The notes: generated from the sequence alone by a model not told the origin. A DNA stretch of 64,000 nucleotides from Bradyrhizobium sp. Ash2021 (GCF_031202265.1 NZ_CP100605.1:248001-312000), one strand, 5' to 3'; counted from the stretch's first letter, positions 9,605-18,098 are shown. Numbers and translations: made by a program.

Positions 9605-9835
9605 CGCGTCATCGCCTTCACCTGTCTCACAAACAGACTTTGCCGGCCACTTCCTTTGACAATCACGCGCGAACCTCATCAGGTCAAGCCAGACCTCCGT
9701 ATCGTCGTTCCACGTAATTGCATCAGCGCTCAATCGACCACGCAGCACTGCGGCCAAGGTAAAATCCTTGAGCAGCTCCACCTGCTCCTTTGCGATTAGT
9801 ATCTCAGCGATGAAGGCAGTAACTTCTTCGGCCTT
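9605..9835 (-). pseudogene. 5' part of IS256-split hypothetical gene
   Basis: On the minus strand the frame reads EEVTAFIAEILIAKEQVELL and onward through AVLRGRLSADAITWNDDTEV to GEGDDAL, then meets the IS256 element. Joining it to 8184 restores one frame into the 366-aa ORF. No start codon is found before the sequence changes character near 9835, where the head-to-head neighbour gene also begins without a start. Its 5' end has probably been lost. Confidence 0.5.
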
Positions 9836-10610
9836 GGCGGCTATTGACAGTTTCCACGGTGCCTACACGCGCGAGGGGCTGATCAAGAAGATGCGTAAGA
9901 TGCATCCGTATCTCGTCGAGATGGAAAAAATCGCGGCGAAGCGCGGCATCACTATCAGGACTCCGCTGCAGGGTGCAAAGATTGGCCCGTTTACGGTGCT
10001 CGCGCCGAGCCGCGAGCGCTACATCAAGCTCATTCCCGATCTGGACAAGACCCCGCCGTCTTACGCCAGCGCGTCCAAAGGCATCTTCGGCTCTTTGGTG
10101 AAAGTGGCATCGGACATTGCTCAGAAGGTCTTGGAGCGCCTGGATTTCGAGACACTCGACGATAATCCGCCGGCAACGTCAGCCTCCAACGAGACTTCGG
10201 TGGTGCAGTGGGCCTCTTTTGGCAACAAGCGGGTGCTCTTGACCGCGGACGTCGGTCCCGGAGGCCTTGCCGAAGCGGCCGACTACGCCGAGCAAATCAG
10301 CCTAATGATCCAGCCGACGCTGGTGCAGATCCCGCACCACGGCAGCCGCCGCAACGTGACGCCGACAGTGCTCAACCGCTGGCTTGGCCCTTATCCCGCC
10401 GAAAATCAGGGACATGCCATCGCCTCGGTGGGCAAAAACGCGGACATTTACCCCCGGAAGAAGGTCGCCAACGCGTTCACGCGTCGCGGCTACAAGGTCT
10501 ACGCCACTCATGGCGGCTGGATCAATTTCGTCCACGAGTACGATAGGCGCGCTGGCATGCAGGACGCCGACGTCATTCCGTTTAGCCCGGATGTCGAAGA
10601 CGATGATTAA
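9810..10610 (+). pseudogene. ComEC-like MBL-fold hydrolase, 5'-truncated
   Basis: From about 9834 the translation resembles the C-terminal two thirds of a metallo-beta-lactamase-fold protein of the ComEC/Rec2-like type: LLTADVGPGG (metal-binding Asp) and VQIPHHGS (His-His) are present, followed by AIASVGKNADIYPRKKV and a GYKVYATHGGWINF closing strand. The HxHxDH metal motif that should lie N-terminally is absent, and in-frame starts at 9768 and 9810 lie in foreign sequence. Probably inactive. The stop overlaps the start of the next gene (10591), suggesting an operon with it and the TIR gene. Confidence 0.7.
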
Positions 10611-11391
10611 GGTCCTGCCCAAGTTCGACAAGTACACCCTTTACGCACGTCTCTTCCCGGCCGTCATCGCGGCGGCTCCGGCTATTGCACTCGCTTGGAT
10701 CGTCATCGCCGGCAAGGAAGTCCGGTTGGTGCAGACCATCGCCGGCACCGCCTTGGCGGTGCTGCTGATGGTATTCGCCGATGTCGCCAGGCGCAGGGGC
10801 AAGGCGATCGAACCTCGCCTGATCGCACGGATGGGCGGTCTGCCAAGCATCACCATGCTGCGGCACCGTGACCCGACGTTTGACGCGCCGACCAAAGCCC
10901 GGATGCATGCGTTCCTGGCAGAAAAGCTGGCTGAGGTGGCCCCGTCCGCGGAACAGGAGGCGGCCGCTCCTGAAGCCGCGGACGGTTTTTACACGCGCGC
11001 CGGCAATTGGCTGCGCGAGAACACGCGCAGCAAGAAGAGGTTCGACATCCTGTTCAATGAAAACATCACTTATGGCTACCGGCGCAATCTGTTTGCGCTC
11101 AAGTGGCCGGCCTTGATCCTGAATATGCTGATCGTCGTCGGCAGTGCTGTGTCTTTATGGGTGCAACAAGGCCCGCTTGATCTGCTGCCCGTTTTTGTGA
11201 TCGCCTTCCTGCACGCAGCCTATCTGGCGACCTTCTCAACCCGGTCGGCCCTCGAAGAGGCATCCCGCACCTACGCGCGCCAGCTGCTGCTAAGCACGGA
11301 ATCGGCAGAACTTCGGAAGCCGCCGCCTGCGGCCGCCAAACCGCGCACCCGCAAGAATAAGGCTGAGGAGCCTGGTCCTCTCGCGACCTAG
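10591..11391 (+). CDS. four-TM membrane protein beside MBL and TIR genes
   Basis: Start ATG 10591 (MSKTMIKVLPKFDKYTLYARL) overlaps the upstream stop by 20 bases; ATG 10603 is an alternative. Hydrophobic pairs lie at about residues 20-70 (AAPAIALAWIVIAGK, IAGTALAVLLMVFAD) and 170-225, with a basic cytoplasmic loop between them. The tail is Pro/Lys/Arg rich. The overlap and spacing point to co-expression with the MBL-fold and TIR genes. A membrane partner of a conflict system is an inference from context only. Confidence 0.65.
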   Translation: MSKTMIKVLPKFDKYTLYARLFPAVIAAAPAIALAWIVIAGKEVRLVQTIAGTALAVLLMVFADVARRRGKAIEPRLIARMGGLPSITMLRHRDPTFDAPTKARMHAFLAEKLAEVAPSAEQEAAAPEAADGFYTRAGNWLRENTRSKKRFDILFNENITYGYRRNLFALKWPALILNMLIVVGSAVSLWVQQGPLDLLPVFVIAFLHAAYLATFSTRSALEEASRTYARQLLLSTESAELRKPPPAAAKPRTRKNKAEEPGPLAT

Positions 11392-11436
11392 TCTAGGTCG
11401 TGAACATATCAACCGAATAATGGAGAATGGTCTAAA

Positions 11437-12138
11437 ATGGCTGGATGCACAGCGCCAGTAGAAGGCCATCGCTCAGCGAGCGCTGCAGCGAACTGCCCTG
11501 CATGCCGTGGCCGCTCTGGTCGCTTCGGCGGCTACAGCAGCTACCGGTCGTACTCGCCCCCGTCCTACTCCTCGTCGTCGACCAGCGGGAGCAGCGGCGG
11601 CGGGTCCAGCGGCCGCGTCAGGGCCAGATGGTCGCGAGCCGGCTCGTCCGTGACGTACACGCCTATCGAGGTGCGGGCGCTCACGCCGATCCGCGAGAAC
11701 GTCGAGAAGCAAGCGTCCCTGGACCTCCGGGACGTCTTTCTTTGCCATGCGTGGGACGACCGGCAGGGGGCCGCCAAGGAACTACACGACCTGCTCGAGT
11801 CACGTGGTGTCAAAGTCTGGTTCAGTGAGAAGGACGTTGGCCTCGGCGTGCCGTTGCTCCGCGCCATCGACAAGGGCTTGGCGAACTCGCGGATTGGGAT
11901 CGTGCTGGTGACCCCTGCGCTGCTGCGGCGCCTCCCAACAGAAGGCATCGCCGACAAAGAACTTTCGGCACTCCTCGCTGGTGAGCGTCTCGTTCCCGTT
12001 GTGCACCAGACGACGTATGAAGCTCTCCGCGAAGTTAGCCCTCTGCTCGCCTCGCGAAGCGGCCTGAGCACCGCAGAAGAACCGATGGCAGACGTTGCAG
12101 CCAAGCTCGCTGACACGTCAGTCTATCTCCTGCGATGA
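11437..12138 (+). CDS. TIR-domain protein with N-terminal Cys/His motif
   Basis: 233 aa, ATG 11437 with GGAGA upstream. Residues 4-23 form a small Cys/His cluster (C4, H11, C20, C23) that could bind zinc. Residues 30-70 are a Ser/Gly/Tyr low-complexity linker. A TIR domain spans about 98-200: DVFLCHAWDD (box 1), GVKVWFSEKDVGLG, SRIGIVLVTP, and the helix DKELSALL, whose E175 fits the catalytic glutamate of NAD-cleaving TIRs. It is the third gene of the MBL-TM-TIR set. Likely an NADase or TIR adaptor in defence; activity is inferred. Confidence 0.82.
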   Translation: MAGCTAPVEGHRSASAAANCPACRGRSGRFGGYSSYRSYSPPSYSSSSTSGSSGGGSSGRVRARWSRAGSSVTYTPIEVRALTPIRENVEKQASLDLRDVFLCHAWDDRQGAAKELHDLLESRGVKVWFSEKDVGLGVPLLRAIDKGLANSRIGIVLVTPALLRRLPTEGIADKELSALLAGERLVPVVHQTTYEALREVSPLLASRSGLSTAEEPMADVAAKLADTSVYLLR

Positions 12139-12299
12139 AGAAAGGCACGACATATCATAGCTGACGTGGGGAGGAGTCTCCCTCACGGCGCAGTTCGTTG
12201 TGACATCCTTGCTCGTGTTTCAAGTGCGACACGCCCTAAATTTCTCAACGGTACTGGCGAGGTCGCCTGTGTGCGATGATGTCGAGTGATAATCGGACC
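12139..12299 (+). other. intergenic after TIR gene
   Basis: No gene or clear hairpin seen. Repeat sequences begin just downstream. Confidence 0.35.
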
Positions 12300-12470
12300 A
12301 AAACTGGGGCAAATTCACTGTCACCCCTACCGCGCAGTGGCGATCGAACCCGTCTCCGCCAATCGTCTCCTCAAAAACGGGAATTTCTGCATTTGAGGTT
12401 GGAGACTTTCGGGAGATTCTCGCCAAAGTTGCCGATTTTTGGATTATTGGAGACGGGTGCAATATGTGAG
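12300..12470. repeat. GGAGACTTTC repeat, copy A first half
   Basis: Contains CGTCTCC, AACGGGAATTTCTGCA, GGAGACTTTCGG and AAAGTTGCCG in the same order as the segment at 26105-26225. A tRNA-like GGGTTCGAT (minus strand) lies at its left edge. It belongs to the dispersed composite repeat with members at 22066, 23193 and 26105. Confidence 0.6.
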
Positions 12471-12532
12471 AATCCCCGCAAATTGCAGGATTTTCGCGTA
12501 TAAATTGACCACAATCTCAGGTCGAGTGAGTG

Positions 12533-12705
12533 TGTGGCTGACCTCGGAGGATTCGAACTCGCACATTCCCGATTAGAAAAAGCCCTTTGAAATGTCGGAG
12601 GAATTTCCGCACAGTTCCCCGAAATTCGGGGCCGGAGACTTTTGCAGCTGCAAGCTGTATATTCTGGGTACGCACCTGTCTCCGAAATTGGCTTTTTCCG
12701 CTAGT
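12533..12705. repeat. tRNA-3'-end-like plus GGAGACTTTT repeat, copy A second half
   Basis: On the minus strand it starts with a tRNA-like end (GAGTTCGAATCC then GTCAGCCA), followed by AAATGTCGGAGGAATTTCC, GGAGACTTTTGCAGC and GCACCTGTCTCC. The block at 23193-23345 is collinear and similar throughout. Confidence 0.6.
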
Positions 12706-12716
12706 TTAGACGGAGC

Positions 12717-12772
12717 GGCCCGACTGCCCCCATGGGTGGCAGTCGGCCCGACTGCCCCCATGGGTGGCAGTC
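12717..12772. repeat. tandem duplicated 28-bp palindromic unit
   Basis: Two exact head-to-tail copies (12717-12744 and 12745-12772) of a unit that is itself an almost perfect palindrome: GACTGCC, then a CCCATGGG centre, then GGCAGTC. Such a structure could form adjacent cruciforms or bind a dimeric protein. Its origin is unknown. Confidence 0.85.
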
Positions 12773-12814
12773 ATATGTGGATGTCGCAGGGCGCTCGGGG
12801 CATGTCCGCTTCGC

Positions 12815-12930
12815 TCTCCAAAGATCCATCGCGGCGATGCCGTCAGCATGGTGCGAAGGAAGGTCTTCCACTCCTGCGACGGCGGGCCCCTCCTCCGCAC
12901 CAGCAGCGTGATAGGCCAACTCCCCACGAA
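12815..12930 (-). pseudogene. remnant of integrase-core transposase
   Basis: One minus-strand frame reads VRRRGPPSQEWKTFLR, close to [16 protein letters not shown] in the intact integrase at 53324-54271, and another frame continues with GIAAMDLW where that protein has DIAAMDLF. Only this short piece survives and it is frameshifted. Confidence 0.55.
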
Positions 12931-13047
12931 GCTCGCGCCTCACGTCCACTATCGCGAACACGGGTCTTCACCAATTCGTGTTTTTGTCGCCGTAACAGAA
13001 CCGGCCGGCAAGCGAACAGGAAAGGCACGCAAACCTGGAGAGCCGTC

Positions 13048-13749
13048 ATGATGTCACGCATTCCCGTCCTTGCTGGTCTTGTCCTCGGTCTCTTCCCAGC
13101 CGTCGCGTCGGCGGCCGATCGTCCCGTCGTCGTCGAACTGTTCACGTCCCAAGGATGTTCGTCCTGCCCGCCTGCGAACGCGTTCCTCAACGAGATGTCG
13201 AAGGGCCGGGCGGACGTCCTGCCGCTTGCCTTCCACGTCACCTACTGGGATCGACTGGGTTGGAAGGATCCCTTCTCCATGGAAGCCGCGACCTCGCGGC
13301 AGGATAGGTACGGGCATCGCTTCGGCGATGGATCCTATACGCCGGAAATGGTGGTCGACGGTTCGGTCGGCCTGGTCGGCTCGGACCGCGAGGCCGTGAA
13401 CGCGGCGATCGCGCAAGCCAAGCGGGCTCAGGGAGCCGGCGCGGATGTAAGCTTACAGAAGGTCGGAGAAAATGTCGCGATCCGGATCGGATCGGGCGTC
13501 GGGAACGGAAAGGTTCTGCTAATCGGCTTCGACCATGAGCATGTCACGAAGATTGGTCGCGGCGAGAATGGCGGGCGCACGCTTCCCGAGTCGAACGTGG
13601 TCCGCTCCATTCGTCCGTTGGCCGATTGGGCCGGGAAGCCCCTGCAGTTCGACGAGCGCTTCCCCGACGGGCAGGACGTTGCGGTCGTGATCGAGTCGTC
13701 CGATGGACGCATTGTCGGAGCGGCGCGACTGCCCGGTGGCTCGACCTGA
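13048..13749 (+). CDS. DUF1223 secreted thioredoxin-like protein
   Basis: 233 aa from ATG 13048 (GGAGAG upstream); longer upstream readings are non-coding repeat sequence. A signal peptide covers about residues 1-22 (ending ASAA). The mature protein starts RPVVVELFTSQGCSSCPPAN, with a CxxC at C37/C40 in a thioredoxin-like position, followed by the DUF1223-typical FHVTYWDRLGWKDPF and YTPEMVVDG. Periplasmic and probably redox-active, role unknown. The MxKDx peptide gene follows in the same direction. Confidence 0.85.
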   Translation: MMSRIPVLAGLVLGLFPAVASAADRPVVVELFTSQGCSSCPPANAFLNEMSKGRADVLPLAFHVTYWDRLGWKDPFSMEAATSRQDRYGHRFGDGSYTPEMVVDGSVGLVGSDREAVNAAIAQAKRAQGAGADVSLQKVGENVAIRIGSGVGNGKVLLIGFDHEHVTKIGRGENGGRTLPESNVVRSIRPLADWAGKPLQFDERFPDGQDVAVVIESSDGRIVGAARLPGGST

Positions 13750-13872
13750 CCGGAAAACATCCGGGCTAGTCACGAAAAAGTGCCGAACGCCGGCAGTAAC
13801 CATCCTGCGGCACGCCCGTAACGAGTTCGGCGACATCGTCGCACCAACCCCGTATCACAAGGAGAAACGCTT

Positions 13873-14139
13873 ATGACCATTCGCACCCGCTTTGCGCTCG
13901 GAATCTCGGCCGCCGTGCTCTCGTTCGGTCTCGCGCTTGCGCCCGCCGCCTTCGCTCAGGACAAGATGGGCAAGGACGACGCCATGAAGAAGGAAGATTC
14001 GATGTCGAAGGACGCCATGAAGAAGGATTCGATGGCAAAGGACACCATGTCCAAGGACACCATGTCCAAAGACAGCACGTCCAAGGATGCGATGTCGAAG
14101 GACGACGTGAAAAAGGACGACGGGATGGCGAAGCACTGA
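13873..14139 (+). CDS. pentapeptide MxKDx repeat protein
   Basis: 88 aa from ATG 13873 with AAGGAG upstream. A signal peptide (FALGISAAVLSFGLALAPA, cut near AFA/QD) precedes a low-complexity tail built from MSKDA/MKKDS/MAKDT units, about 12 repeats. This matches the MxKDx pentapeptide repeat family of small exported proteins. The strong repeat makes it prone to length changes. Function unknown. Confidence 0.85.
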   Translation: MTIRTRFALGISAAVLSFGLALAPAAFAQDKMGKDDAMKKEDSMSKDAMKKDSMAKDTMSKDTMSKDSTSKDAMSKDDVKKDDGMAKH

Positions 14140-14249
14140 TCCTCGTCATCCGGATCGACGGCCATGGTGAGGCTTGACCCGGCCCTGACCGTCGATCCAT
14201 CAATCGAAAACTCGTCGCACTCCATTGACGAAAGCCGCACCGATAGGCA

Positions 14250-14274
14250 TTCTAGAGCAAACGATCTATAACGA
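14250..14274. promoter_or_regulatory. TetR-type operator 1, upstream of racemase-like gene
   Basis: Imperfect palindrome TTCTAGAGCAAACGATCTAT followed by AA, fitting the core TAGAnCGnnCGnTCTA shared with sites at 19022, 20110 and 21845 (one position off here). It lies about 55 bases before the enolase-superfamily gene, a position suited to repression. Confidence 0.75.
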
Positions 14275-14327
14275 ATACGTGAGCCGGGCTGATCAGGCTC
14301 GAAGCGATGTGTCAGCGGAGGAACCGA

Positions 14328-15425
14328 TTGACGAGGTTGGACGCACCGGTTCTCCGTTCAATTGCAGGTACCGCCGTCAAGCTGCCGATGAAGCGGCCAC
14401 TCGGCACCAGCGCCAAGAGCATCGACGACGCCTGCCTTCTCTTGGTAGATCTTTTGACCGAGGACGGCGTCGGAGGTCACGCCTACGCCTTCTGCTACCA
14501 GCCGTCGATCGCGCGCGCCCTCGTCCCGATCGTGGCGGAGCTCGGCACTCACCTGACCGGCAAGCCCCTGGTCCCGCTGAATCTTGCGCAGGAGATTTCG
14601 CGTTATTTCCGGCTTCCCGGCGCCGCCGGACCGCTTGCGATGGTGGCGTCGTCGGTCGACACGGCCGTCTGGGACGCCGTCTCCAAAACGGCGGGCTTGC
14701 CCTTGGCGACGTATCTCGGCGCCGGCCTTGGACCGGTCCCCGCCTACAACAGCAACGGGCTTGGCTTGATGTCGCCCGAAGCCGCCGCCGACGAGGCCGA
14801 AGCCCTGCTGCAGGGCGGTTTCAAAGCGGTCAAGCTTCGCCTCGGCCGCAGCCATTTCGAAGACGATCTTGCCACCGTCCGCGCGGTCCGGCGTCGCCTA
14901 CCGGGTCCGGTCCGGTTGATGGTGGATTTCAACCAGGCACTGACGTTCTCGGACGCCATGCGGCATGCCCTCGCGCTCGACGACGAAGGGGTCTACTGGA
15001 TCGAAGAACCGATCCGACATGACGATTATCGGCACATGGCGTTGATCGCCCAGGCGGCGCGAACGCCGATCCAAATCGGCGAGAATTTCACGGGCCTTCC
15101 ACCGATGGCGGCCGCGCTGGAGGCAGGCGCCTCCGACTACGTCATGTTCGATCTCGATCGCATCGGTGGCGTGACGGGTTGGCAACGGGCGGCCGGTCTC
15201 GCCGCGGCCTACAACCGCGAGGTTTCGTCCCATCTGTTTCCGGAGGTGAGCGCCCACCTTCTGGCGGCGACGCCCGGCCGGCACTGGTTGGAATACGTCA
15301 ACTGGGCGGACCCGATCCTGCAGGAGCCGCTGCGGATCGAGAACGGGATGGCCATCGTTCCGACCCGCCCTGGCAACGGGATCGCCTGGAACGACGACGT
15401 GGTCGCGAAATATCGGCTAACGTGA
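14328..15425 (+). CDS. enolase-superfamily enzyme (mandelate racemase/muconate lactonizing type)
   Basis: I favour the TTG start at 14328 because GGAGG lies seven bases upstream; ATG 14307 is the alternative. About 365 aa. The capping domain spans about 1-125, then the barrel with VKLRLG (Lys near 168), VDFNQ (Asp near 200), WIEEP (Glu near 226), IGENF (Glu near 251) and SSHLFPE (His near 301). These correspond to the catalytic base, three metal ligands and the His of the mandelate racemase subgroup. The substrate is probably a hydroxy acid or sugar acid. It is followed after three bases by a FAH-family gene and sits behind operator 1. Confidence 0.88.
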   Translation: MTRLDAPVLRSIAGTAVKLPMKRPLGTSAKSIDDACLLLVDLLTEDGVGGHAYAFCYQPSIARALVPIVAELGTHLTGKPLVPLNLAQEISRYFRLPGAAGPLAMVASSVDTAVWDAVSKTAGLPLATYLGAGLGPVPAYNSNGLGLMSPEAAADEAEALLQGGFKAVKLRLGRSHFEDDLATVRAVRRRLPGPVRLMVDFNQALTFSDAMRHALALDDEGVYWIEEPIRHDDYRHMALIAQAARTPIQIGENFTGLPPMAAALEAGASDYVMFDLDRIGGVTGWQRAAGLAAAYNREVSSHLFPEVSAHLLAATPGRHWLEYVNWADPILQEPLRIENGMAIVPTRPGNGIAWNDDVVAKYRLT

Positions 15426-15428
15426 CCA

Positions 15429-16190
15429 ATGGCGGCGCCGGCGATACCGAGGTCTCTGCAGGCTCTGGCCCGGCAGCAATGGCGCGATTACCGGCGGATG
15501 GTGCCCGGCTGCGCGTTTGGCGATCCGGGATTCTCGCTCACGCTCGATGATGCCTATACGGTCCAAATGGAAGTCGCCCGCCTGCGTTGCGCCGCCGGCG
15601 ATGCCGTCGCCGGCTACAAGATCGGTTGCATCGGGCCCGGCGTCGTCATGCAATTCGGGATGAGTGGGCCGATCCACGCACGCCTCTTCCGCAGCGAGAT
15701 CTGCAGTGGCGGCGATACGCTCCGATACGACGCCTACGCCAACCTCGCGATCGAGGGCGAGATGGCGCTCCGTATCGGCGAAGGCAATCGGATCTTCGCC
15801 GCCTTCCCGGTGATCGAGTTGCACCACTTCGTCTTTCGGGCGCCGAAGAAGACGCTCGCCGAACTCGTGGCCAACAACGGCATCAACGCCGGCGCCGTGA
15901 TCCCGGCGCATCTGGAAACCAAACCGCTCGACCATTGGCTGAACGCGAAGACGTTGTCGGTTTCCGTGAATGGAGTGGTCATCGACGCCGGTGCTTTGTG
16001 GGCCATGCCGGGCGGTCCCACCGAGGCTCTCGATTGGTTGCGAAACGATCTCGGTCGCTTTGGCGACGGCTTGAAGCCTGGCGACCTGGTACTTGCCGGC
16101 ACACCCCTCGGGCTGCATCCCATCGAGCCTGGCGACCATGTCGTCGTTTCCGTCGACGGCAAAGAGTGTGTCGACTGCTATATCGCCTGA
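15429..16190 (+). CDS. fumarylacetoacetate-hydrolase / 2-keto-4-pentenoate-hydratase family protein
   Basis: 253 aa, ATG 15429, three bases after the previous stop, so very likely co-translated. Features include VAGYKIGCIGPG near residue 60, EGEMALRIG with a metal-binding acidic patch near 110, VIELHHF near 130, NGINAG, and the family-typical GDLVLAGTPLGLHPIEPGD near the C-terminus. Members hydrate 2-keto-4-pentenoate or cleave/decarboxylate 3-acylpyruvates with a divalent metal. With the racemase-like enzyme it suggests a short acid or aromatic degradation route. Confidence 0.85.
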   Translation: MAAPAIPRSLQALARQQWRDYRRMVPGCAFGDPGFSLTLDDAYTVQMEVARLRCAAGDAVAGYKIGCIGPGVVMQFGMSGPIHARLFRSEICSGGDTLRYDAYANLAIEGEMALRIGEGNRIFAAFPVIELHHFVFRAPKKTLAELVANNGINAGAVIPAHLETKPLDHWLNAKTLSVSVNGVVIDAGALWAMPGGPTEALDWLRNDLGRFGDGLKPGDLVLAGTPLGLHPIEPGDHVVVSVDGKECVDCYIA

Positions 16191-16205
16191 TGCCGGTGAA
16201 GGCCC

Positions 16206-16826
16206 TCAGCTTAGCGGCGTCATCACCACATCCCGAAAGGGGTGCCGCTCCTTCATTAGATCGTACCACCCTCGCACGTGACGCACCTCGGGGTGAACGG
16301 TGTCCAGTTCGTACCAGCGATGGACGGCGACGCCTGCCGGAATGTCGGCCATGGAGAACGCATCGCCGGCGAGAAAACGGCGGCCGGCAAGCCACGCGTC
16401 GAGAATCCGCACGGCAGCGAGGGACAATTCCTCGCTCCGCGAGATGACCGCGGGGTCGCGTCTGCTTGGTCGCGTGCGGATCAATTGAATGAACAGCGGG
16501 CGCAATGCGGGCCAGAACACGGTGGCCTGCCAATCCATCCATCGCTCCGCGTCGAAGCGCGTCTTAGTGTCTGCCGGGAAGAGAAGCCCCTTCCCGGCCC
16601 TGTGCGCGAGATAGCGGACGATGACGTTCGATTCCCATAGCTGGTAATCGCCGTCCTCGATCGTCGGCACGAGCCCATTGGGATTGAGCGCGAGGTAGGC
16701 GGCGGTACCGGTGACTCCGAAGTCGTTGCCGGCATCGATCCGTTCGAATTCGAGGCCGAGTTCGCCGCAGCACCAGAGCACCTTCTGGACGTTTATCGAG
16801 TTCGCGCGGCCCCAGATCTTCAGCAT
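16206..16826 (-). CDS. glutathione S-transferase
   Basis: 206 aa from ATG 16826 (MLKIWGRANSINVQKVLWCC). The thioredoxin-like N-terminal half contains NPNGLVPTIEDG (cis-Pro) and LWESNVIVRYLA, the glutathione-binding ES motif; the helical C-terminal half carries RRFLAGDAFSMADIPAGVA, the N-capping Ser/Asp motif. Cytosolic conjugation or thiol-transfer enzyme. Last gene of the leftward set starting at 18806. Confidence 0.88.
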   Translation of the reverse strand: MLKIWGRANSINVQKVLWCCGELGLEFERIDAGNDFGVTGTAAYLALNPNGLVPTIEDGDYQLWESNVIVRYLAHRAGKGLLFPADTKTRFDAERWMDWQATVFWPALRPLFIQLIRTRPSRRDPAVISRSEELSLAAVRILDAWLAGRRFLAGDAFSMADIPAGVAVHRWYELDTVHPEVRHVRGWYDLMKERHPFRDVVMTPLS

Positions 16827-16875
16827 CGTTGGTATCCTGCCAAGCCGCTCACAGCCGAAGCCGCGAGCAGCCGTC

Positions 16876-17190
16876 TCATCTTGAAGGTCCGGCGGGCAAC
16901 TTGTCCGCCAGTACCGAAGGCTGGCGGATCTCCGGCGCTGCGGCGAGCAACTCGGCTGCGTTCGCCATCAAGGCCGCCGCGACCGCGCCGTTGAGATGCG
17001 CCGTCCGTCCGCTCTCGACGTCGAAGGCATCGAAGATCGCGAAGGTCGCCTTGTCGAAGCGGACCGCGAACCATGCGACTGTACCGGTCTCGGCCATCAC
17101 GAGCTCGCGCGCGCCCGCAAGAAAGGCCGCGACATCTTCTTCACGACCGGGTTTCGCCTTCAACTCCACATAGAGTGCAAATTTGGTCAT
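16876..17190 (-). CDS. antibiotic-biosynthesis-monooxygenase (ABM) domain protein
   Basis: 104 aa from ATG 17190 (MTKFALYVELKAKPGREEDV). The ferredoxin-like ABM fold is shown by the opening beta strand, the GREEDVAAFL helix, TVAWFAVRFDKATFAIFDAF and AHLNGAVAAAL. Relatives (YgiN-like) act on quinols without a cofactor or are putative dehydrogenase partners. Lies between an SDR and a GST gene in one orientation, probably one operon. Confidence 0.82.
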   Translation of the reverse strand: MTKFALYVELKAKPGREEDVAAFLAGARELVMAETGTVAWFAVRFDKATFAIFDAFDVESGRTAHLNGAVAAALMANAAELLAAAPEIRQPSVLADKLPAGPSR

Positions 17191-17250
17191 AGGTTACTCC
17201 TGCTTTTGCTGTTTCACATGTACCCCGGGCAGATAGAAATTATTCCGCCT

Positions 17251-18054
17251 CTACAGCGCGGAATGGTCGCGAACGGCCTCGGCGAGCGCGGGCTTGAGGT
17301 CGAGGAAGCGTTTGTCGAGCGCAGCCGGATCGTCGCGGTTGAGGGCGATCATCTTGGCCCGCGCCTCGCCGCCCCGAATGACCTCGAAGGCATTTTGCTC
17401 GATTCCCTCGATGACGGCGGCAGCGACGGCGCTCGCCGGCTCCCGCACGAAGCCGAGTTCGGGGCCCGCGCGTGACGAACGCATCATCGGCGTATCGGTA
17501 GCGCCAGGATAGACCGTCATGACGTGCACGCCCTCTCCCTTCTGTTCCCGACGGAGCGATTCACCGAACTTGGCGAGGCCGGCCTTCACGCCCGCGTAGG
17601 TGGCGTAGAAAGGCGCAGCAACAAGCGCGATGCCCGAGGTGACGTTGATGACAAGACCGTCGCCGCTCGCGCGAAGCACGGGCAACATGGCCCGCGTCAG
17701 CAGAATCGGTGCGACCAGATCTACCTCGATCATGGCGCGTATCTCGGCTTCGGATGTGTCCTCGAGCCGTCCGGCTCTCACGCCGCCGGCGTTGTTGACG
17801 AGCACGTCGAGGCCGCCCAACGCCCTGAGGGTGAATTCAAGCGTTGTCTTGCGCCCTTCCTCGGTGCTTACGTCGGCGGCGACATATTCGACACGGCCGC
17901 CCTGACGCAGCCGCTCGGCGGCCTCGCGTAGGACATCGTGCCGGCGGCCCGTAATCACTACATTTGAACCCTTCGCCAGCACCGCTTCGGCAATCGCGTA
18001 TCCGATGCCGCTGGAACCGCCGGTGATGAGCACCTGCTTACCTTGAAGATTCAT
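17251..18054 (-). CDS. short-chain dehydrogenase/reductase
   Basis: 267 aa from ATG 18054. Classical SDR motifs: cofactor loop TGGSSGIG (residues 11-18), NNAG near 87, catalytic Ser in VTSGIA near 140, YxxxK as YAGVK near 153, and the PG motif VYPGATDTP. GRRHDVL after the second strand suggests NADP(H) preference. Cytosolic oxidoreductase for an alcohol or ketone intermediate of the regulon. Confidence 0.9.
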   Translation of the reverse strand: MNLQGKQVLITGGSSGIGYAIAEAVLAKGSNVVITGRRHDVLREAAERLRQGGRVEYVAADVSTEEGRKTTLEFTLRALGGLDVLVNNAGGVRAGRLEDTSEAEIRAMIEVDLVAPILLTRAMLPVLRASGDGLVINVTSGIALVAAPFYATYAGVKAGLAKFGESLRREQKGEGVHVMTVYPGATDTPMMRSSRAGPELGFVREPASAVAAAVIEGIEQNAFEVIRGGEARAKMIALNRDDPAALDKRFLDLKPALAEAVRDHSAL

Positions 18055-18098
18055 GACGATCTCCTGTCGGACGTTCGAGAGATTTCGCGGCGGGACAT

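Noticed and set aside
12592..13047. Long N-terminal extension of the DUF1223 gene
   Set aside because: The extension translates repeats and a decayed integrase; the signal peptide and ribosome site fix the start at 13048.
15587..16447. 286-aa open frame on the plus strand
   Set aside because: It is the shifted reading of the FAH-family gene and neighbouring GST gene, Arg/Pro-rich as expected for a shadow in GC-rich DNA.
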